From NCBI RefSeq assembly GCF_002901705.1, contig NZ_PPPV01000012.1, positions 651,451 through 715,450 of the forward strand: a stretch of 64,000 bases of DNA, in the 5' to 3' direction. Shown piece after piece: positions 43,761-53,208 of the stretch. Below the pieces are notes generated by a model. The model did not search any database. It was given only the letters and a program-made list of their open reading frames with translations, and was not told the DNA's origin. Source of the stretch: Staphylococcus lugdunensis. GTDB lineage: Bacteria > Bacillota > Bacilli > Staphylococcales > Staphylococcaceae. Numbering within the stretch: the stretch's first letter is position 1; every line of letters begins with the position of its first letter. The position numbers and the translations under genes were made by a program.

Positions 43761-43834
43761 CGTCCTGGGAGGGATTCGAACCCCCGACCGATGGCTTAGA
43801 AGGCCATTGCTCTATCCAGCTGAGCTACCAGGAC
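43761..43834 (-). tRNA. tRNA-Arg (anticodon UCU)
   Basis: A 74-base cloverleaf: acceptor GTCCTGG pairs with CCAGGAC, the D arm contains AGCTCAGCTGGATAGAGC, the anticodon stem ATGGC/GCCAT encloses loop CTTCTAA (anticodon TCT), and the T arm has GGTTCGAATCC. The discriminator is G, and CCA is not encoded. It reads AGA codons, which are common in this genome. Confidence 0.95.
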
Positions 43835-44080
43835 AAATTTTTAACACAAGAATTATTATATCTAATTCGACGCTATTGCGCAATAGTTACTATCTAAAAA
43901 AAGGTTATATTTTTCACTATTAATGCTATTTTAATCCATTAACGCTACTTTAATAACTTGACCCAGATAATGATTTTAAACTTAACATCAAGTTTCCTCA
44001 CATTTATCCAACTTATTACCTTTTCAGCATATCTTCATGTTAAAATGCATTTAATTCTACTTTTTAAGGAGTATTTTAAT

Positions 44081-44773
44081 ATGAAATATACAACGTTGTT
44101 ATTAGATTTTGACGATACATTAGTAGATTTTGATGATGCTGAAGAACAAGCCTTTTTCAATATGGCCCAAAATTACCAGTCATCTCCTACTTATGATGAC
44201 TTCACTTTATTCAAAAAGATTAACCAAGCACACTGGGAAGCTTTTCAAAATAATCAACTTTCAAAAGAAGACGTGTTATCTCAACGCTTTATTAAATACT
44301 TTAAGCACCATAATATAACTGTTAATGGTCATGAAGCCGATGAGTGTTTTAGAGATGAATTGGCTAAAGCACCAGTTAAATATTTCAACGACACATTAGC
44401 TACATTAGCTCAATTACGTCAGCATTGTTCACTTTATATTGTGACTAATGGTGTCGCTATAACACAACAACGCCGTATTGCACAAACACCGTTCGATAAT
44501 TTATTTGAGGGTATCTTTATTTCAGAACACACAGGTTATCAAAAGCCTATGTCTGGATTTTTTGATTATGTTTTTAATCACATTAAACCTACTGCGAGAT
44601 CCACTGCAATGATTATTGGAGATTCTTTAACATCAGATATATTAGGTGGTCATAATGCTAACATTGCAACATGCTGGTTTAACTATAGAAACAAAACAAA
44701 TTCAACAGCAATTAAACCTGACTTTGAGATTCGAACATTAGCCGAATTATTGCCTATTATACAATCTACTTAA
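44081..44773 (+). CDS. HAD-superfamily hydrolase (YjjG/YfnB-type)
   Basis: A 230-residue haloacid-dehalogenase-like phosphatase with the catalytic motif I LLDFDDTLVDFDD, motif II YIVTNGV, the lysine of GYQKPMSGFF and motif IV IIGDSLTSDILGG. The alpha-helical cap (about residues 15–90) places it with YjjG-type nucleotidases, probably acting on noncanonical nucleotides, although this is inferred. I chose ATG 44081 with AAGGAG nine bases upstream; 41 upstream in-frame codons are not conserved. Confidence 0.88.
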   Translation: MKYTTLLLDFDDTLVDFDDAEEQAFFNMAQNYQSSPTYDDFTLFKKINQAHWEAFQNNQLSKEDVLSQRFIKYFKHHNITVNGHEADECFRDELAKAPVKYFNDTLATLAQLRQHCSLYIVTNGVAITQQRRIAQTPFDNLFEGIFISEHTGYQKPMSGFFDYVFNHIKPTARSTAMIIGDSLTSDILGGHNANIATCWFNYRNKTNSTAIKPDFEIRTLAELLPIIQST

Positions 44774-44885
44774 TGTTTTAAAATATTGTTGCATCTATCA
44801 ATAACAATTTGATAAGCCATACAAATATCTTTTTTAGTATGCAAGTAGTGATAATAGCATTGCTTTTATAGTTATTTTTGGCATA

Positions 44886-44939
44886 AAACCCGATAACCTA
44901 TAAGCTGGAATGACATACAGCTCGAAGGTTATCGGATTT
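44886..44939. terminator. Bidirectional terminator between HAD and phosphoesterase genes
   Basis: Stem AAACCCGATAACCT with AGGTTATCGGATTT, plus an inner AGCTG/CAGCT, between convergent genes. T-runs occur on both sides. Confidence 0.85.
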
Positions 44940-44941
44940 CT

Positions 44942-45451
44942 TTATATCTTTATGTGTATCGTGTCTAAAATTTCATTATTCCGATTGCGAAAATGCAAGA
45001 CTGCACGCCTTTTATTATCATCAATTAATAGTTCTGCAAAAGTCTCTTCTTTTTGACTTCTAGATTGTGAGATACTACCAGGGTTAATCACATGGACAGA
45101 TCCAATCTGTTCATATTTAGCCACATGAGTATGTCCGTAAAAAGCAAATTGACAGCCTTCCTGAGCTGCTCTTTCTGCCAATTGTTGGCGTCCACGATTA
45201 ACAGAATACAGATGGCCATGAGTATAGAACGCTTTAATATCATCAGATGAGATAAGTTCTTCATTTGGAAATTCTGGATAAAAATCGCAGTTCCCTTTAA
45301 CACGTTGGAATAAACTTAGTTCCGTATCATGATATTCAAATTCTGAATCTCCCAAATGCAAAGCAACATCATAATCTTGATGCCAAGCGATAATTTGATA
45401 TAAAATACCAGCTTCAGTATGATTATCACTTACAATAATCCATTTTGACAT
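44942..45451 (-). CDS. YfcE/MJ0936-family metallophosphoesterase
   Basis: A 169-residue calcineurin-like phosphodiesterase. The two-metal site is visible as VSDNH (residues 8–12), LHLGDSEFEYHD, VKGNCDFY, YTHGH and FYGHTHVAKYEQ. The family hydrolyses phosphodiesters in vitro; the physiological substrate is unknown. Its start overlaps the rdgB stop, forming a murI–rdgB–phosphoesterase operon. Confidence 0.9.
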   Translation of the reverse strand: MSKWIIVSDNHTEAGILYQIIAWHQDYDVALHLGDSEFEYHDTELSLFQRVKGNCDFYPEFPNEELISSDDIKAFYTHGHLYSVNRGRQQLAERAAQEGCQFAFYGHTHVAKYEQIGSVHVINPGSISQSRSQKEETFAELLIDDNKRRAVLHFRNRNNEILDTIHIKI

Positions 45452-46032
45452 TATACATCACCCTTTAAGTATGCTTGAAGTTGTTTTATAGCTTCTCCTC
45501 TGTGACTAATTTGACTTTTTTCTGTTGCACTCAGTTCAGCCATTGTGCGTCCTTTTTCAGGTACATAAAAGACAGGATCATAACCAAAACCATTATCTCC
45601 TCTACGTTCATCAGTAATTCGACCAGATACCGTCCCTTTAAATGTCCGTGTTGGTTGATCTGGTTCACTCATACTAATCACACACACGAACTGAGCTTCA
45701 CGTTGTGTGATATCAGTTAATTTAGATAATAATTTGTCTATGTTGTCATCATCATTTTTGTCTAAACCGGCATATCGTGCAGAGTACACCCCTGGCTCAC
45801 CGTTAAGTGCAAAAACTTCCAAGCCACTATCATCAGCAATCACTCGTTTATTCAATCTTTTAGCTGCTGCTTCTGATTTTAAAATAGCATTTTCTTCAAA
45901 GGTTGTCCCTGTTTCTTCAACATCAAAGTCTTTCAACAATTCTGAAATACCGATAACATTATCATTTGGAAAAATCGCTTTAAAATCATTAATCTTTCCT
46001 TGGTTATTTGTAGCTATCACAATATCGGTCAT
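45451..46032 (-). CDS. rdgB: dITP/XTP pyrophosphatase (RdgB/HAM1 family)
   Basis: Removes deaminated purine triphosphates (ITP, dITP, XTP) from the nucleotide pool. The 193 residues show the substrate loop IATNNQGKINDFK, the metal-binding EENAILKSEAAA and ADDSGLEVFAL, and the late GFGYDPVFYVPE and SHRGEAIKQL. It is 11 bases after murI, as in other staphylococci. Confidence 0.96.
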   Translation of the reverse strand: MTDIVIATNNQGKINDFKAIFPNDNVIGISELLKDFDVEETGTTFEENAILKSEAAAKRLNKRVIADDSGLEVFALNGEPGVYSARYAGLDKNDDDNIDKLLSKLTDITQREAQFVCVISMSEPDQPTRTFKGTVSGRITDERRGDNGFGYDPVFYVPEKGRTMAELSATEKSQISHRGEAIKQLQAYLKGDV

Positions 46033-46043
46033 CGTTTATCCCC

Positions 46044-46844
46044 CTAATTTGTTAATTTAATCTGTTCTACTTTTACTTTCATATGCAACCACTCAGCAAT
46101 AATATTAGTAATATGCGTCGTATCACCTGTAGAAAAAAAGCGATGCTGTGGCTGGGCTGTATAGCTGGCGTGCTCATTACTAAATGTTAACAAAGCACTT
46201 ACTTCCCTAGCTGTCTCTAGACCAGAAGAAATGACCGTTTTGTCTCCACCGAAATAATCATTCAACGGTTGATATAACAAGGGATAATGCGTACATCCTA
46301 ATATGACAGTGTCCGCTATACTGTTTCGCCAGTGTTTTAATGTCTGATGAATAATAATACTCGTTATTGTTGGATCATTATAACGCATTTGTTCGACCAA
46401 AGGTACAAATCCTGGACAGGCCACACCTGTTACCTCAACATTAGGATTGATGCGTTTAATGTGATGTCGATAAGCTTCAGATTTAATAGTTCCCTCTGTT
46501 CCAAGTATAAGCACATGTTGATTTTTGGTCGTCATAATAGCAGTACGTGCACCTGGTTCAATAACGCCAATAACTGGAATAGACAGTATGTGTTGTAAAT
46601 GCTCTAAAGCGACTGCAGTTGCCGTATTACAAGCAATAACCAGCATTTTAATGTCAAATTCCATTAATTTATTAGCTAGTTCAGTGGTGAAAGCTTTAAC
46701 TTCGTCTCCAGGTCTTGGTCCATATGGACACCGTGCTATATCACCTAAATAATATATAGTCTCATTTGGTAACTGGCGTATAATTTCTTTAGCTACAGTT
46801 AATCCTCCAACTCCTGAATCTATAACACCAATGGGTTTATTCAT
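46044..46844 (-). CDS. murI: Glutamate racemase
   Basis: Interconverts L- and D-glutamate, giving the D-Glu used by MurD. The two catalytic cysteines are in [13 protein letters not shown] and [10 protein letters not shown]; the N-terminal [16 protein letters not shown] holds the conserved Asp-Ser. ATG at 46844 gives 266 aa as in S. aureus, with GAGG nine bases upstream. Earlier in-frame starts overlap that ribosome site. Confidence 0.97.
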   Translation of the reverse strand: MNKPIGVIDSGVGGLTVAKEIIRQLPNETIYYLGDIARCPYGPRPGDEVKAFTTELANKLMEFDIKMLVIACNTATAVALEHLQHILSIPVIGVIEPGARTAIMTTKNQHVLILGTEGTIKSEAYRHHIKRINPNVEVTGVACPGFVPLVEQMRYNDPTITSIIIHQTLKHWRNSIADTVILGCTHYPLLYQPLNDYFGGDKTVISSGLETAREVSALLTFSNEHASYTAQPQHRFFSTGDTTHITNIIAEWLHMKVKVEQIKLTN

Positions 46845-47164
46845 ATTTTTCATCCTCAATTAATTGCAATAGTATTTTTATTTTAGCACATTAAATATAG
46901 TGAAATCATCTAAGGCTATTTTAAAAATGATATCCCTACACATAAAACATCATTCTAATGTGAAAAACCATATTAATTAAAGTAGATGAAAACATAACAA
47001 AAATTGATAAAAATCTGTTGTACTTAACAGTAACATCTTTTGTTATTTGTTACACTTTAGCATCTATGTATCATCATTAAAATAAATGATATCCAAATAA
47101 CTATTTTAAAGGATCATACACTGAAGCTTTGCGTTACGAAAAACACCTATCAAAGCTCGGCTAT
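46845..47164. other. Upstream region of murI
   Basis: AT-rich gap of 320 bases between the sdhB terminator and murI. I see no ORF above 30 codons with a ribosome site and no operator I can name. The murI promoter must lie here but no near-consensus box stands out. Confidence 0.5.
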
Positions 47165-47214
47165 AAAATAAGCCCAAAAACGAAATCAATTGACTTCATT
47201 TTCAGGCTTATTTA
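47165..47214 (-). terminator. Terminator of the sdhCAB operon
   Basis: Outer stem AAATAAGCC/GGCTTATTT continuing into AAAATGAA/TTTCGTTTT-type inner pairing, with a T-run on minus, about 37 bases after sdhB. Confidence 0.8.
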
Positions 47215-47250
47215 TTTTAGAAATCTATTTTTCTAAAGCTTGTACAGCGA

Positions 47251-48087
47251 TTATTCCACTTTATGATCTGAACCAAAGAATGATTTGAACATATGGAACG
47301 TTGTTTCTCTGTTCATTGCTGCAATTGACGTTGTTAATGGGATACCTTTAGGACATGCATTTACACAGTTTTGAGAATTACCGCACTCTTGCAATCCACC
47401 TGTCCCCATTAATGCATCTAATCGTTCATCCTTTGTCATAGCACCTGTCGGATGTAAATCAAATAGACGAACTTGTGAGATGGCTTGTGCACCGACAAAC
47501 TTATTATTAGGTGTTACATTCGGACAAACTTCTAAACACACACCACATGTCATACATTTTGACAGTTCATATGCTGTTTGTCGTTTTTTCTCCGGCATAC
47601 GAGGTCCAGGACCTAAATCATAAGTTCCATCAATAGGAATCCAAGCTTTCATACGTTTTAAGTTGTCAAACATTCGTGTACGGTCAACTTGTAAGTCACG
47701 AATAACTGGAAACGTACTCATTGGTTCTAGACGAATAGGTTGCTCTAATTGATCAACGATGGCTGAACATGATTGTCTTGCACGACCATTAATTACCATC
47801 GAACATGCACCACAAACTTCTTCCAAACAATTCATGTCCCAAATAACGGGCGTTGTTTTCTTTCCTTCTGCATTTACTGGATTACGTCTAATTTCCATCA
47901 AACAGGCAATGACATTCATGTTGTCTTTATAAGGGATTTCAAACGCTTCATCGTATGGTTTAGAGTCTTGATTATCTTGACGTTTTATAATTAATTTAAT
48001 TGTTTTTTGTTTTTCTTTTTGTGGTTGTTGATTACTGTCTGCATGTTGGTCTTTTGGAGTGTTATTTGCTGATAGTGTTTCAGTCAT
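47251..48087 (-). CDS. sdhB: Succinate dehydrogenase iron–sulfur subunit
   Basis: Passes electrons from SdhA to the membrane quinone site. Cysteine clusters are complete: [2Fe–2S] in CLEEVCGACSMVINGRARQSC (given in part), [4Fe–4S] in CMTCGVCLEVCP, and [3Fe–4S] in CGNSQNCVNACPKG. The 278-residue length includes an N-terminal hydrophilic extension of about 28 residues, rich in Gln, Lys and Asn, before the core starts at KTIKLIIKRQ. It overlaps the last base of sdhA. Confidence 0.97.
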   Translation of the reverse strand: MTETLSANNTPKDQHADSNQQPQKEKQKTIKLIIKRQDNQDSKPYDEAFEIPYKDNMNVIACLMEIRRNPVNAEGKKTTPVIWDMNCLEEVCGACSMVINGRARQSCSAIVDQLEQPIRLEPMSTFPVIRDLQVDRTRMFDNLKRMKAWIPIDGTYDLGPGPRMPEKKRQTAYELSKCMTCGVCLEVCPNVTPNNKFVGAQAISQVRLFDLHPTGAMTKDERLDALMGTGGLQECGNSQNCVNACPKGIPLTTSIAAMNRETTFHMFKSFFGSDHKVE

Positions 48088-49853
48088 TATTTTTTACCTC
48101 CTTTAGACTTGCTAGTGTAATCACGTTTACGTGGTGGGATCAAGCTTACATCTACTGGCTCATAAGTAAATTTTGGTGCTTCATCTTTACCCATATACTC
48201 TGCTAATGTTGTTTTTAACCATTCTTCATCATTTCGTTCTGGAAATTCTGGTTTGTAATGCGCACCGCGTGATTCATTACGATTATAAGCACCAATTGTG
48301 ATAACACGTGCAAGTATAAGCATATTCCATAATTGACGAGTAAAGAACACGGCTTGGTTACTCCATGTCTGTGTATCTTCCATATCAATATTTTGATAGC
48401 GTTCCATGAGCTCAACAATTTTCTTATCGGTTTCCAATAATTTATCATTTTCTCTTACAACTGTAACATTAGCTGTCATAATTTCACCGAGTTCACGATG
48501 TAATTTATAGGCATTTTCTGTGCCACGCATATTAAGTAAATTATCGAATCTTTGTTGTTCTTCATCTACCCGTGCTTGATAAATTGAATCATCTAAATCA
48601 GCATAAGTTTTATCAATATTTTCAACATATTTTACCGCATTTGGTCCAGCGACAGTACCACCATAAATTGCAGATAATAATGAGTTTGCACCTAAACGGT
48701 TACCTCCATGTTGTGAAAAATCACATTCTCCTGCAGCAAATAAACCATCAATGTTGGTCATTTGATCGTAATCAACATAAAGTCCTCCCATTGAATAGTG
48801 AACTGCTGGGAAAATCTTCATTGGTACCTTACGAGGATCGTCACCAGTGAATTTTTCATAAATTTCAATGATACCACCTAATTTAACATCTAATTCATGT
48901 GGATCTTTATGAGACAGATCCAGATACACCATATTTTCACCATTAATACCTAATTTTTGATTGATACAAACATCAAAAATTTCACGCGTTGCAATATCAC
49001 GAGGTACTAAGTTACCATAATCCGGATATTTTTCTTCTAAGAAGTACCAAGGCTTACCATCTTTATATGTCCATATACGACCGCCTTCACCACGTGCAGA
49101 TTCACTCATTAAACGTAATTTGTCATCACCTGGAATCGCAGTCGGATGAATTTGAATAAATTCGCCATTTGCATATTTAGCACCTTGTTGATAAACAATT
49201 GAAGCTGCTGACCCAGTGTTAATCATAGAGTTCGTTGTTTTACCAAAAATAATGCCTGGACCACCTGTAGCCATAATGACCGCATCTGAACCGAAAGATT
49301 GAATTTCTGAAGTTGTCATATTTTGAGCTATAATTCCTCTAGCTGCATTATCTTCGTCTTTAACAATTCCTAAAAATTCCCAGCCCTCATATTTTGTCAC
49401 TAGTCCATCTACTTCAAAGGAACGTACTTGTTCATCTAACGCATACAATAGTTGTTGCCCTGTTGTTGCACCAGCAAATGCTGTTCGATGATACAATGTC
49501 CCACCGAAGCGTCTAAAGTCTAATAAACCTTCCTTTGTTCTGCTAAACATGACGCCCATGCGGTCTAATAAATGAATAATTTGTGGTGCAGCTTCAGTCA
49601 TTGCTTTAACTGGTGGTTGATTTGCTAAAAAATCTCCACCATAAACGGTATCATCAAAATGAATCCACGGAGAATCTCCTTCACCTTTTGTATTTACCGC
49701 ACCATTGATACCCCCTTGGGCACATACAGAGTGCGAACGTTTAACAGGTACTAATGAGAACAAATCCACATGAGCACCTTGTTCTGCAGCTTTAATTGTT
49801 GACATTAAACCGGCAAGTCCGCCTCCGACAACAATAATTTTCTTCTCTGCCAT
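48087..49853 (-). CDS. sdhA: Succinate dehydrogenase flavoprotein subunit
   Basis: Oxidises succinate to fumarate with covalently bound FAD in the TCA cycle. The 588 residues show the dinucleotide fold IIVVGGGLAGLMST, the FAD-attachment region RSHSVCAQGGINGA, the active-site block FIQIHPTAIPGDDKLRLMSE and GGRIW, and the C-terminal RNESRGAHYKPEFPERND. It lies between sdhC and sdhB and is part of complex II at the inner face of the membrane. Confidence 0.98.
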   Translation of the reverse strand: MAEKKIIVVGGGLAGLMSTIKAAEQGAHVDLFSLVPVKRSHSVCAQGGINGAVNTKGEGDSPWIHFDDTVYGGDFLANQPPVKAMTEAAPQIIHLLDRMGVMFSRTKEGLLDFRRFGGTLYHRTAFAGATTGQQLLYALDEQVRSFEVDGLVTKYEGWEFLGIVKDEDNAARGIIAQNMTTSEIQSFGSDAVIMATGGPGIIFGKTTNSMINTGSAASIVYQQGAKYANGEFIQIHPTAIPGDDKLRLMSESARGEGGRIWTYKDGKPWYFLEEKYPDYGNLVPRDIATREIFDVCINQKLGINGENMVYLDLSHKDPHELDVKLGGIIEIYEKFTGDDPRKVPMKIFPAVHYSMGGLYVDYDQMTNIDGLFAAGECDFSQHGGNRLGANSLLSAIYGGTVAGPNAVKYVENIDKTYADLDDSIYQARVDEEQQRFDNLLNMRGTENAYKLHRELGEIMTANVTVVRENDKLLETDKKIVELMERYQNIDMEDTQTWSNQAVFFTRQLWNMLILARVITIGAYNRNESRGAHYKPEFPERNDEEWLKTTLAEYMGKDEAPKFTYEPVDVSLIPPRKRDYTSKSKGGKK

Positions 49854-49904
49854 AGAATTGTCACTCCCCTAAATATTGAACTAAAACTTACGCTAAAACG
49901 AAAT

Positions 49905-50519
49905 TTACATAAATGCTACAATTGCTGATACACCAATATAAGACAATATCAAAAAGACAATGAGTGATACCCAAGTGAAAACTTGTTGAGATTTTTTAGA
50001 TTGTAAAATCCCCCATGTCACTAAAAATGACCAAATACCGTTAGCAAAGTGAAAAACGACTGCCACGATACAAATCATATAAATAATTGCCCACAAAGGG
50101 TGTTGTAATGTCTGATGCATCATATCATAATTAACTTCTTTACCGAAAAATGCCTTTTGTAAGCGCGTTTGCCATAAATGTACGAAAATAAAAATAAACG
50201 TAATTACACCCGTTACGCGTTGTAATGCAAACATCCAGTTTCTAAATATTGAATAATGCCCAATATTTTCCTTTGCTGTAAATGCGATATGAATACCATA
50301 CAAACCATGATATAAAATTGGGATATAAATAAATAGAAACTCAACGATAATTAAAAACGGCAATGATTCCATAAACATAGATGCTTTATTAAATGCTTCA
50401 GCACCTTGAGTAGCTTGATGGTTTACCATCAAATGCACTACTAAAAATGCCCCGATTGGAATAATACCTAATAACGAATGAACACGTCTTAAGTAAAATT
50501 CGTTTTTTGTATGAGCCAA
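49905..50519 (-). CDS. sdhC: Succinate dehydrogenase cytochrome b558 subunit
   Basis: The membrane anchor of the Bacillus-type complex II, binding two hemes and quinone. Five hydrophobic helices occur in 204 residues, with histidines suitable as heme ligands in RRVHSLLG, VVHLMVNHQ, YHGLYGIH and VHLWQTR. The start is TTG at 50519 (MAHTKNEFYLRR), the length of the S. aureus protein, with GGGGGGAG five to six bases upstream. The upstream frame to 50543 contains that ribosome site. Confidence 0.95.
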   Translation of the reverse strand: MAHTKNEFYLRRVHSLLGIIPIGAFLVVHLMVNHQATQGAEAFNKASMFMESLPFLIIVEFLFIYIPILYHGLYGIHIAFTAKENIGHYSIFRNWMFALQRVTGVITFIFIFVHLWQTRLQKAFFGKEVNYDMMHQTLQHPLWAIIYMICIVAVVFHFANGIWSFLVTWGILQSKKSQQVFTWVSLIVFLILSYIGVSAIVAFM

Positions 50520-50708
50520 AAGAACTCCCCCCTGAAGAAACAATAATTAAAATTAGCTAATTTAAATGATGTGATACCACTAAGACATCCTATTTCTTGC
50601 TAATTGAAAAATAAAAATTTTAAGTTTTCAAATTTTTTTAAATACAATTTGCAAGTATTATAAAATGAACTGGATGGTAGATTTAGCATTTGTGTATTTT
50701 TCAATTAA

Positions 50709-50740
50709 AACATTATCAGGAACACTTAAATGATAATGTT
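50709..50740. promoter_or_regulatory. Perfect inverted repeat upstream of sdhC
   Basis: Arms AACATTATCA and TGATAATGTT separated by 12 bases, just downstream of the cre-like site in the direction of transcription. It may be an operator or a leader hairpin; no known regulator consensus fits exactly. Confidence 0.45.
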
Positions 50741-50748
50741 TATCAATT

Positions 50749-50763
50749 AGAAAACGCTTCCAC
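50749..50763 (-). promoter_or_regulatory. Candidate cre (CcpA) site upstream of sdhC
   Basis: The minus strand reads GTGGAAGCGTTTTCT, matching 14 of 15 positions of WTGNAANCGNWNNCW. CcpA represses sdh in staphylococci and bacilli during growth on glucose, so the location about 230 bases before sdhC is functionally sensible. Confidence 0.65.
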
Positions 50764-50819
50764 AAATCTATAAAAAAATTAGCTGTTTGTTAACTATATT
50801 GTAACATTTTTTACAACAC

Positions 50820-50852
50820 TTTGGGACATGAGAATGATTCTCACGTCCCAAA
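50820..50852. terminator. Palindromic hairpin after uvrC
   Basis: A 33-base near-perfect palindrome: TTTGGGAC, then TGAGAATGATTCTCA in the centre, then GTCCCAAA. It lies 12 bases after uvrC and probably ends that transcript, although the T-run is poor on the minus side. Confidence 0.65.
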
Positions 50853-50863
50853 ATCTTAATTTT

Positions 50864-52642
50864 TTAATTATTTAATGCTTCTTTCAAACTTTTAGCTACT
50901 TTTTCAGGAAGGCCACAATTTTGCAATTCTGGTAAAGTTGCTTCTTTCATTTTCTTGATAGAACCAAAAGTACGCAATAATTTAGTTTTTCTTTTGCTAC
51001 CTATACCATCAACGGTATCAAGTATAGAACGCATGCCTTGTTTCTGCCGTGTTTGTCGATGGAAAGTAATGGCAAAGCGGTGCACTTCATCTTGAATACG
51101 CTGTAAGAGATAAAATGCTTGACTATTTTTCTTCATAGGTACCACTTCAGCTTCTGGCCCATAAAGCAGTTCAGAGGTCTGATGTTTATCGTTTTTACGC
51201 AAACCAGCTATTGGAATATCTAAGCCTAATTCATTTTCTAACACGTCTTTAACCCCTGACATGTGTCCTTTACCTCCATCTACAATAATAAGATCTGGTA
51301 AAGGAAGGCCTTCATTTAACACTCTTGTATATCGACGACGTACGACTTCTCTCATAGATTTATAATCATCTGGACCTTCTACTGTTTTTATTTTATATTT
51401 TCGATAGCCACGCTTATCTGGTTTACCATCAACAAATGACACCATAGCTGATACTGGATCAACACCTTGAATGTTTGAATTATCAAAAGCTTCAATACGT
51501 ATTGGTGATTGAATGCCCATACGCTCACCTAACTCTTCAATTGCCTTCACAGTCCGTGATTCATCACGAGCAATTAATTCAAATTTATTATCAAGCGCTA
51601 CCTCAGCATTATGATTTGCTAAATCAACCATTTCTTTTTTCGCTCCACGTGCCGGCTGCACAATTTTAGTATCAACGACAGAATGAATTAATTTAGCATC
51701 TAAGTGTTTTGGTATATGCACTTCTTTGGGCAATATATGTTGATTTAAACTATAAAACTGGCCAATAAAGGTATAAAATTCTTCTTCTTCCGTTTGTTGA
51801 ATCGGAATCATAGTGGCATCCCGTTGAATCATATTACCTTGGCGAATAAAAAATACTTGAACACACATCCAGCCCTTAGACACGTGGTAACCAAACACAT
51901 CACGAATCGTATTATCTGATGACATAATTTTTTGTTTCTTCGTTAAATTATGAATGTGTTGAATTAAATCTCTATATTCTTTAGCACGTTCAAAATCTAA
52001 TTTTTCGCTTGCAGCCATCATTCTCTGTTCTAAATTTTGTAAAATGGTTTTATCTTCACCATTAAGAAAGTCAGATATCTCTTTTGTCATTTGGGCATAT
52101 TGCTGTTGATCAACATCATAAACACATGGACCTAGACATTGACCAATATGGTAGTACAAACATAATTTATCTGGCATCGTATCACATTTTCTAAATGGAT
52201 AAATACGGTCTAATAGCTTCTTGGTTTCTTGTGCTGAATAAGCGTTAGGGTATGGTCCAAAATATTTACCTGTCCCTTTTTTAACTGTACGTGTTACCAA
52301 TAAACGAGGATACTTTTCTTTAGTGATTTTAATAAAAGGATAACTCTTATCATCCTTTAATAATATATTATAACGCGGTTGATATTGTTTAATTAAATTT
52401 AATTCTAATAGGAGGGATTCTGTTTCACTAGATGTTACGATATATTCAAAGTCACGTATTTCCCCAACTAAACGCGTTGTTTTAGCATCATGAGCCCCTG
52501 TAAAATACGAACGTAAACGATTGCGTAAACGTTTAGCTTTACCGACATAAATTACCTGTTGTTGGCGATCTTTCATCAAATAACACCCTGGTTCAATAGG
52601 TACAACACTTAATTTTTCACGAATAGCTTGCTGATAACTCAA
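50864..52642 (-). CDS. uvrC: Excinuclease ABC subunit C
   Basis: Makes the 3' and 5' incisions in nucleotide excision repair with UvrB. The 592 residues have the N-terminal GIY-YIG nuclease ([20 protein letters not shown]), a Cys-rich region ([15 protein letters not shown]), a UVR domain near 200 ([15 protein letters not shown]), the RNase H-like 5' nuclease ([20 protein letters not shown]) and C-terminal HhH motifs ([19 protein letters not shown]). The start codon is TTG at 52642, with GGGGGAG nine bases upstream; no ATG is available nearby. Confidence 0.97.
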   Translation of the reverse strand: MSYQQAIREKLSVVPIEPGCYLMKDRQQQVIYVGKAKRLRNRLRSYFTGAHDAKTTRLVGEIRDFEYIVTSSETESLLLELNLIKQYQPRYNILLKDDKSYPFIKITKEKYPRLLVTRTVKKGTGKYFGPYPNAYSAQETKKLLDRIYPFRKCDTMPDKLCLYYHIGQCLGPCVYDVDQQQYAQMTKEISDFLNGEDKTILQNLEQRMMAASEKLDFERAKEYRDLIQHIHNLTKKQKIMSSDNTIRDVFGYHVSKGWMCVQVFFIRQGNMIQRDATMIPIQQTEEEEFYTFIGQFYSLNQHILPKEVHIPKHLDAKLIHSVVDTKIVQPARGAKKEMVDLANHNAEVALDNKFELIARDESRTVKAIEELGERMGIQSPIRIEAFDNSNIQGVDPVSAMVSFVDGKPDKRGYRKYKIKTVEGPDDYKSMREVVRRRYTRVLNEGLPLPDLIIVDGGKGHMSGVKDVLENELGLDIPIAGLRKNDKHQTSELLYGPEAEVVPMKKNSQAFYLLQRIQDEVHRFAITFHRQTRQKQGMRSILDTVDGIGSKRKTKLLRTFGSIKKMKEATLPELQNCGLPEKVAKSLKEALNN

Positions 52643-52675
52643 CGTATCACACTCCCCCTTTCTCGATTATTACAC

Positions 52676-52712
52676 ACAAAAAGAAGAGGCAATTACATCA
52701 GATGTAATGCCC
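52676..52712 (-). terminator. Terminator of trxA
   Basis: Stem GGCATTACATC/GATGTAATTGCC on minus, followed by TCTTCTTTTT, 20 bases after the trxA stop and before uvrC. Confidence 0.88.
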
Positions 52713-52731
52713 CGTCCCCATTTCTGTGTGA

Positions 52732-53046
52732 TTATAAATGTTTATCCAATACTTCTGCTAAATTTTCTTTTGGTTGGAAACCTACAACTTTATCTACAGG
52801 TTCTCCATCTTTAAATACAATTAAAGTAGGAATACTCATTACTTCAAATTTAGCAGCAGTTGATGGGTTTTCATCAACATCTAATTTTAAAATATCAGCT
52901 TTACCTTCATAATCTCCTGCTAATTCTTCTAATACTGGAGCAATCATTTTACAAGGTCCACACCATGTTGCCCAAAAGTCTACTAATTTAACGCCATCTT
53001 GAATATTTTCATCAAAGTTTGAATCCGTTACTTTTACGATTGCCAT
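52732..53046 (-). CDS. trxA: Thioredoxin
   Basis: A small cytoplasmic disulfide reductase for ribonucleotide reductase, methionine sulfoxide reductases and other targets. The active site WCGPC is at residues 28–32 of 104, with cis-proline in [10 protein letters not shown] chose ATG 53046 ([11 protein letters not shown]) with GGAGG upstream; three upstream codons in frame are not conserved. It sits between mutS2 and uvrC as in S. aureus. Its C-terminal half is almost unchanged from that species. Confidence 0.97.
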   Translation of the reverse strand: MAIVKVTDSNFDENIQDGVKLVDFWATWCGPCKMIAPVLEELAGDYEGKADILKLDVDENPSTAAKFEVMSIPTLIVFKDGEPVDKVVGFQPKENLAEVLDKHL

Positions 53047-53208
53047 GACAGCCAATCCTCCTTAAATTTAAATGATGAGCAAATTATAACAGACAATATC
53101 ATCTATTGCATTGCAATTGCTCACATTTTTCTTACATCACTCATATTAACCGCAATATATAGTTGAAGTAAAGTTTATTCTATCATTTTAGCAAATGAAT
53201 AGTGATGA

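Noticed and set aside
43335-43834. tRNA-Arg plus nearby repeat as a possible integration site
   Set aside because: No integrase, no duplicated tRNA 3' end and no foreign-looking genes nearby; the repeat is the same element as elsewhere in the window.
43958-44080. N-terminal extension of the HAD hydrolase by 41 codons
   Set aside because: Not conserved with HAD proteins, no ribosome site at the upstream ATG, while AAGGAG precedes the ATG at 44081.
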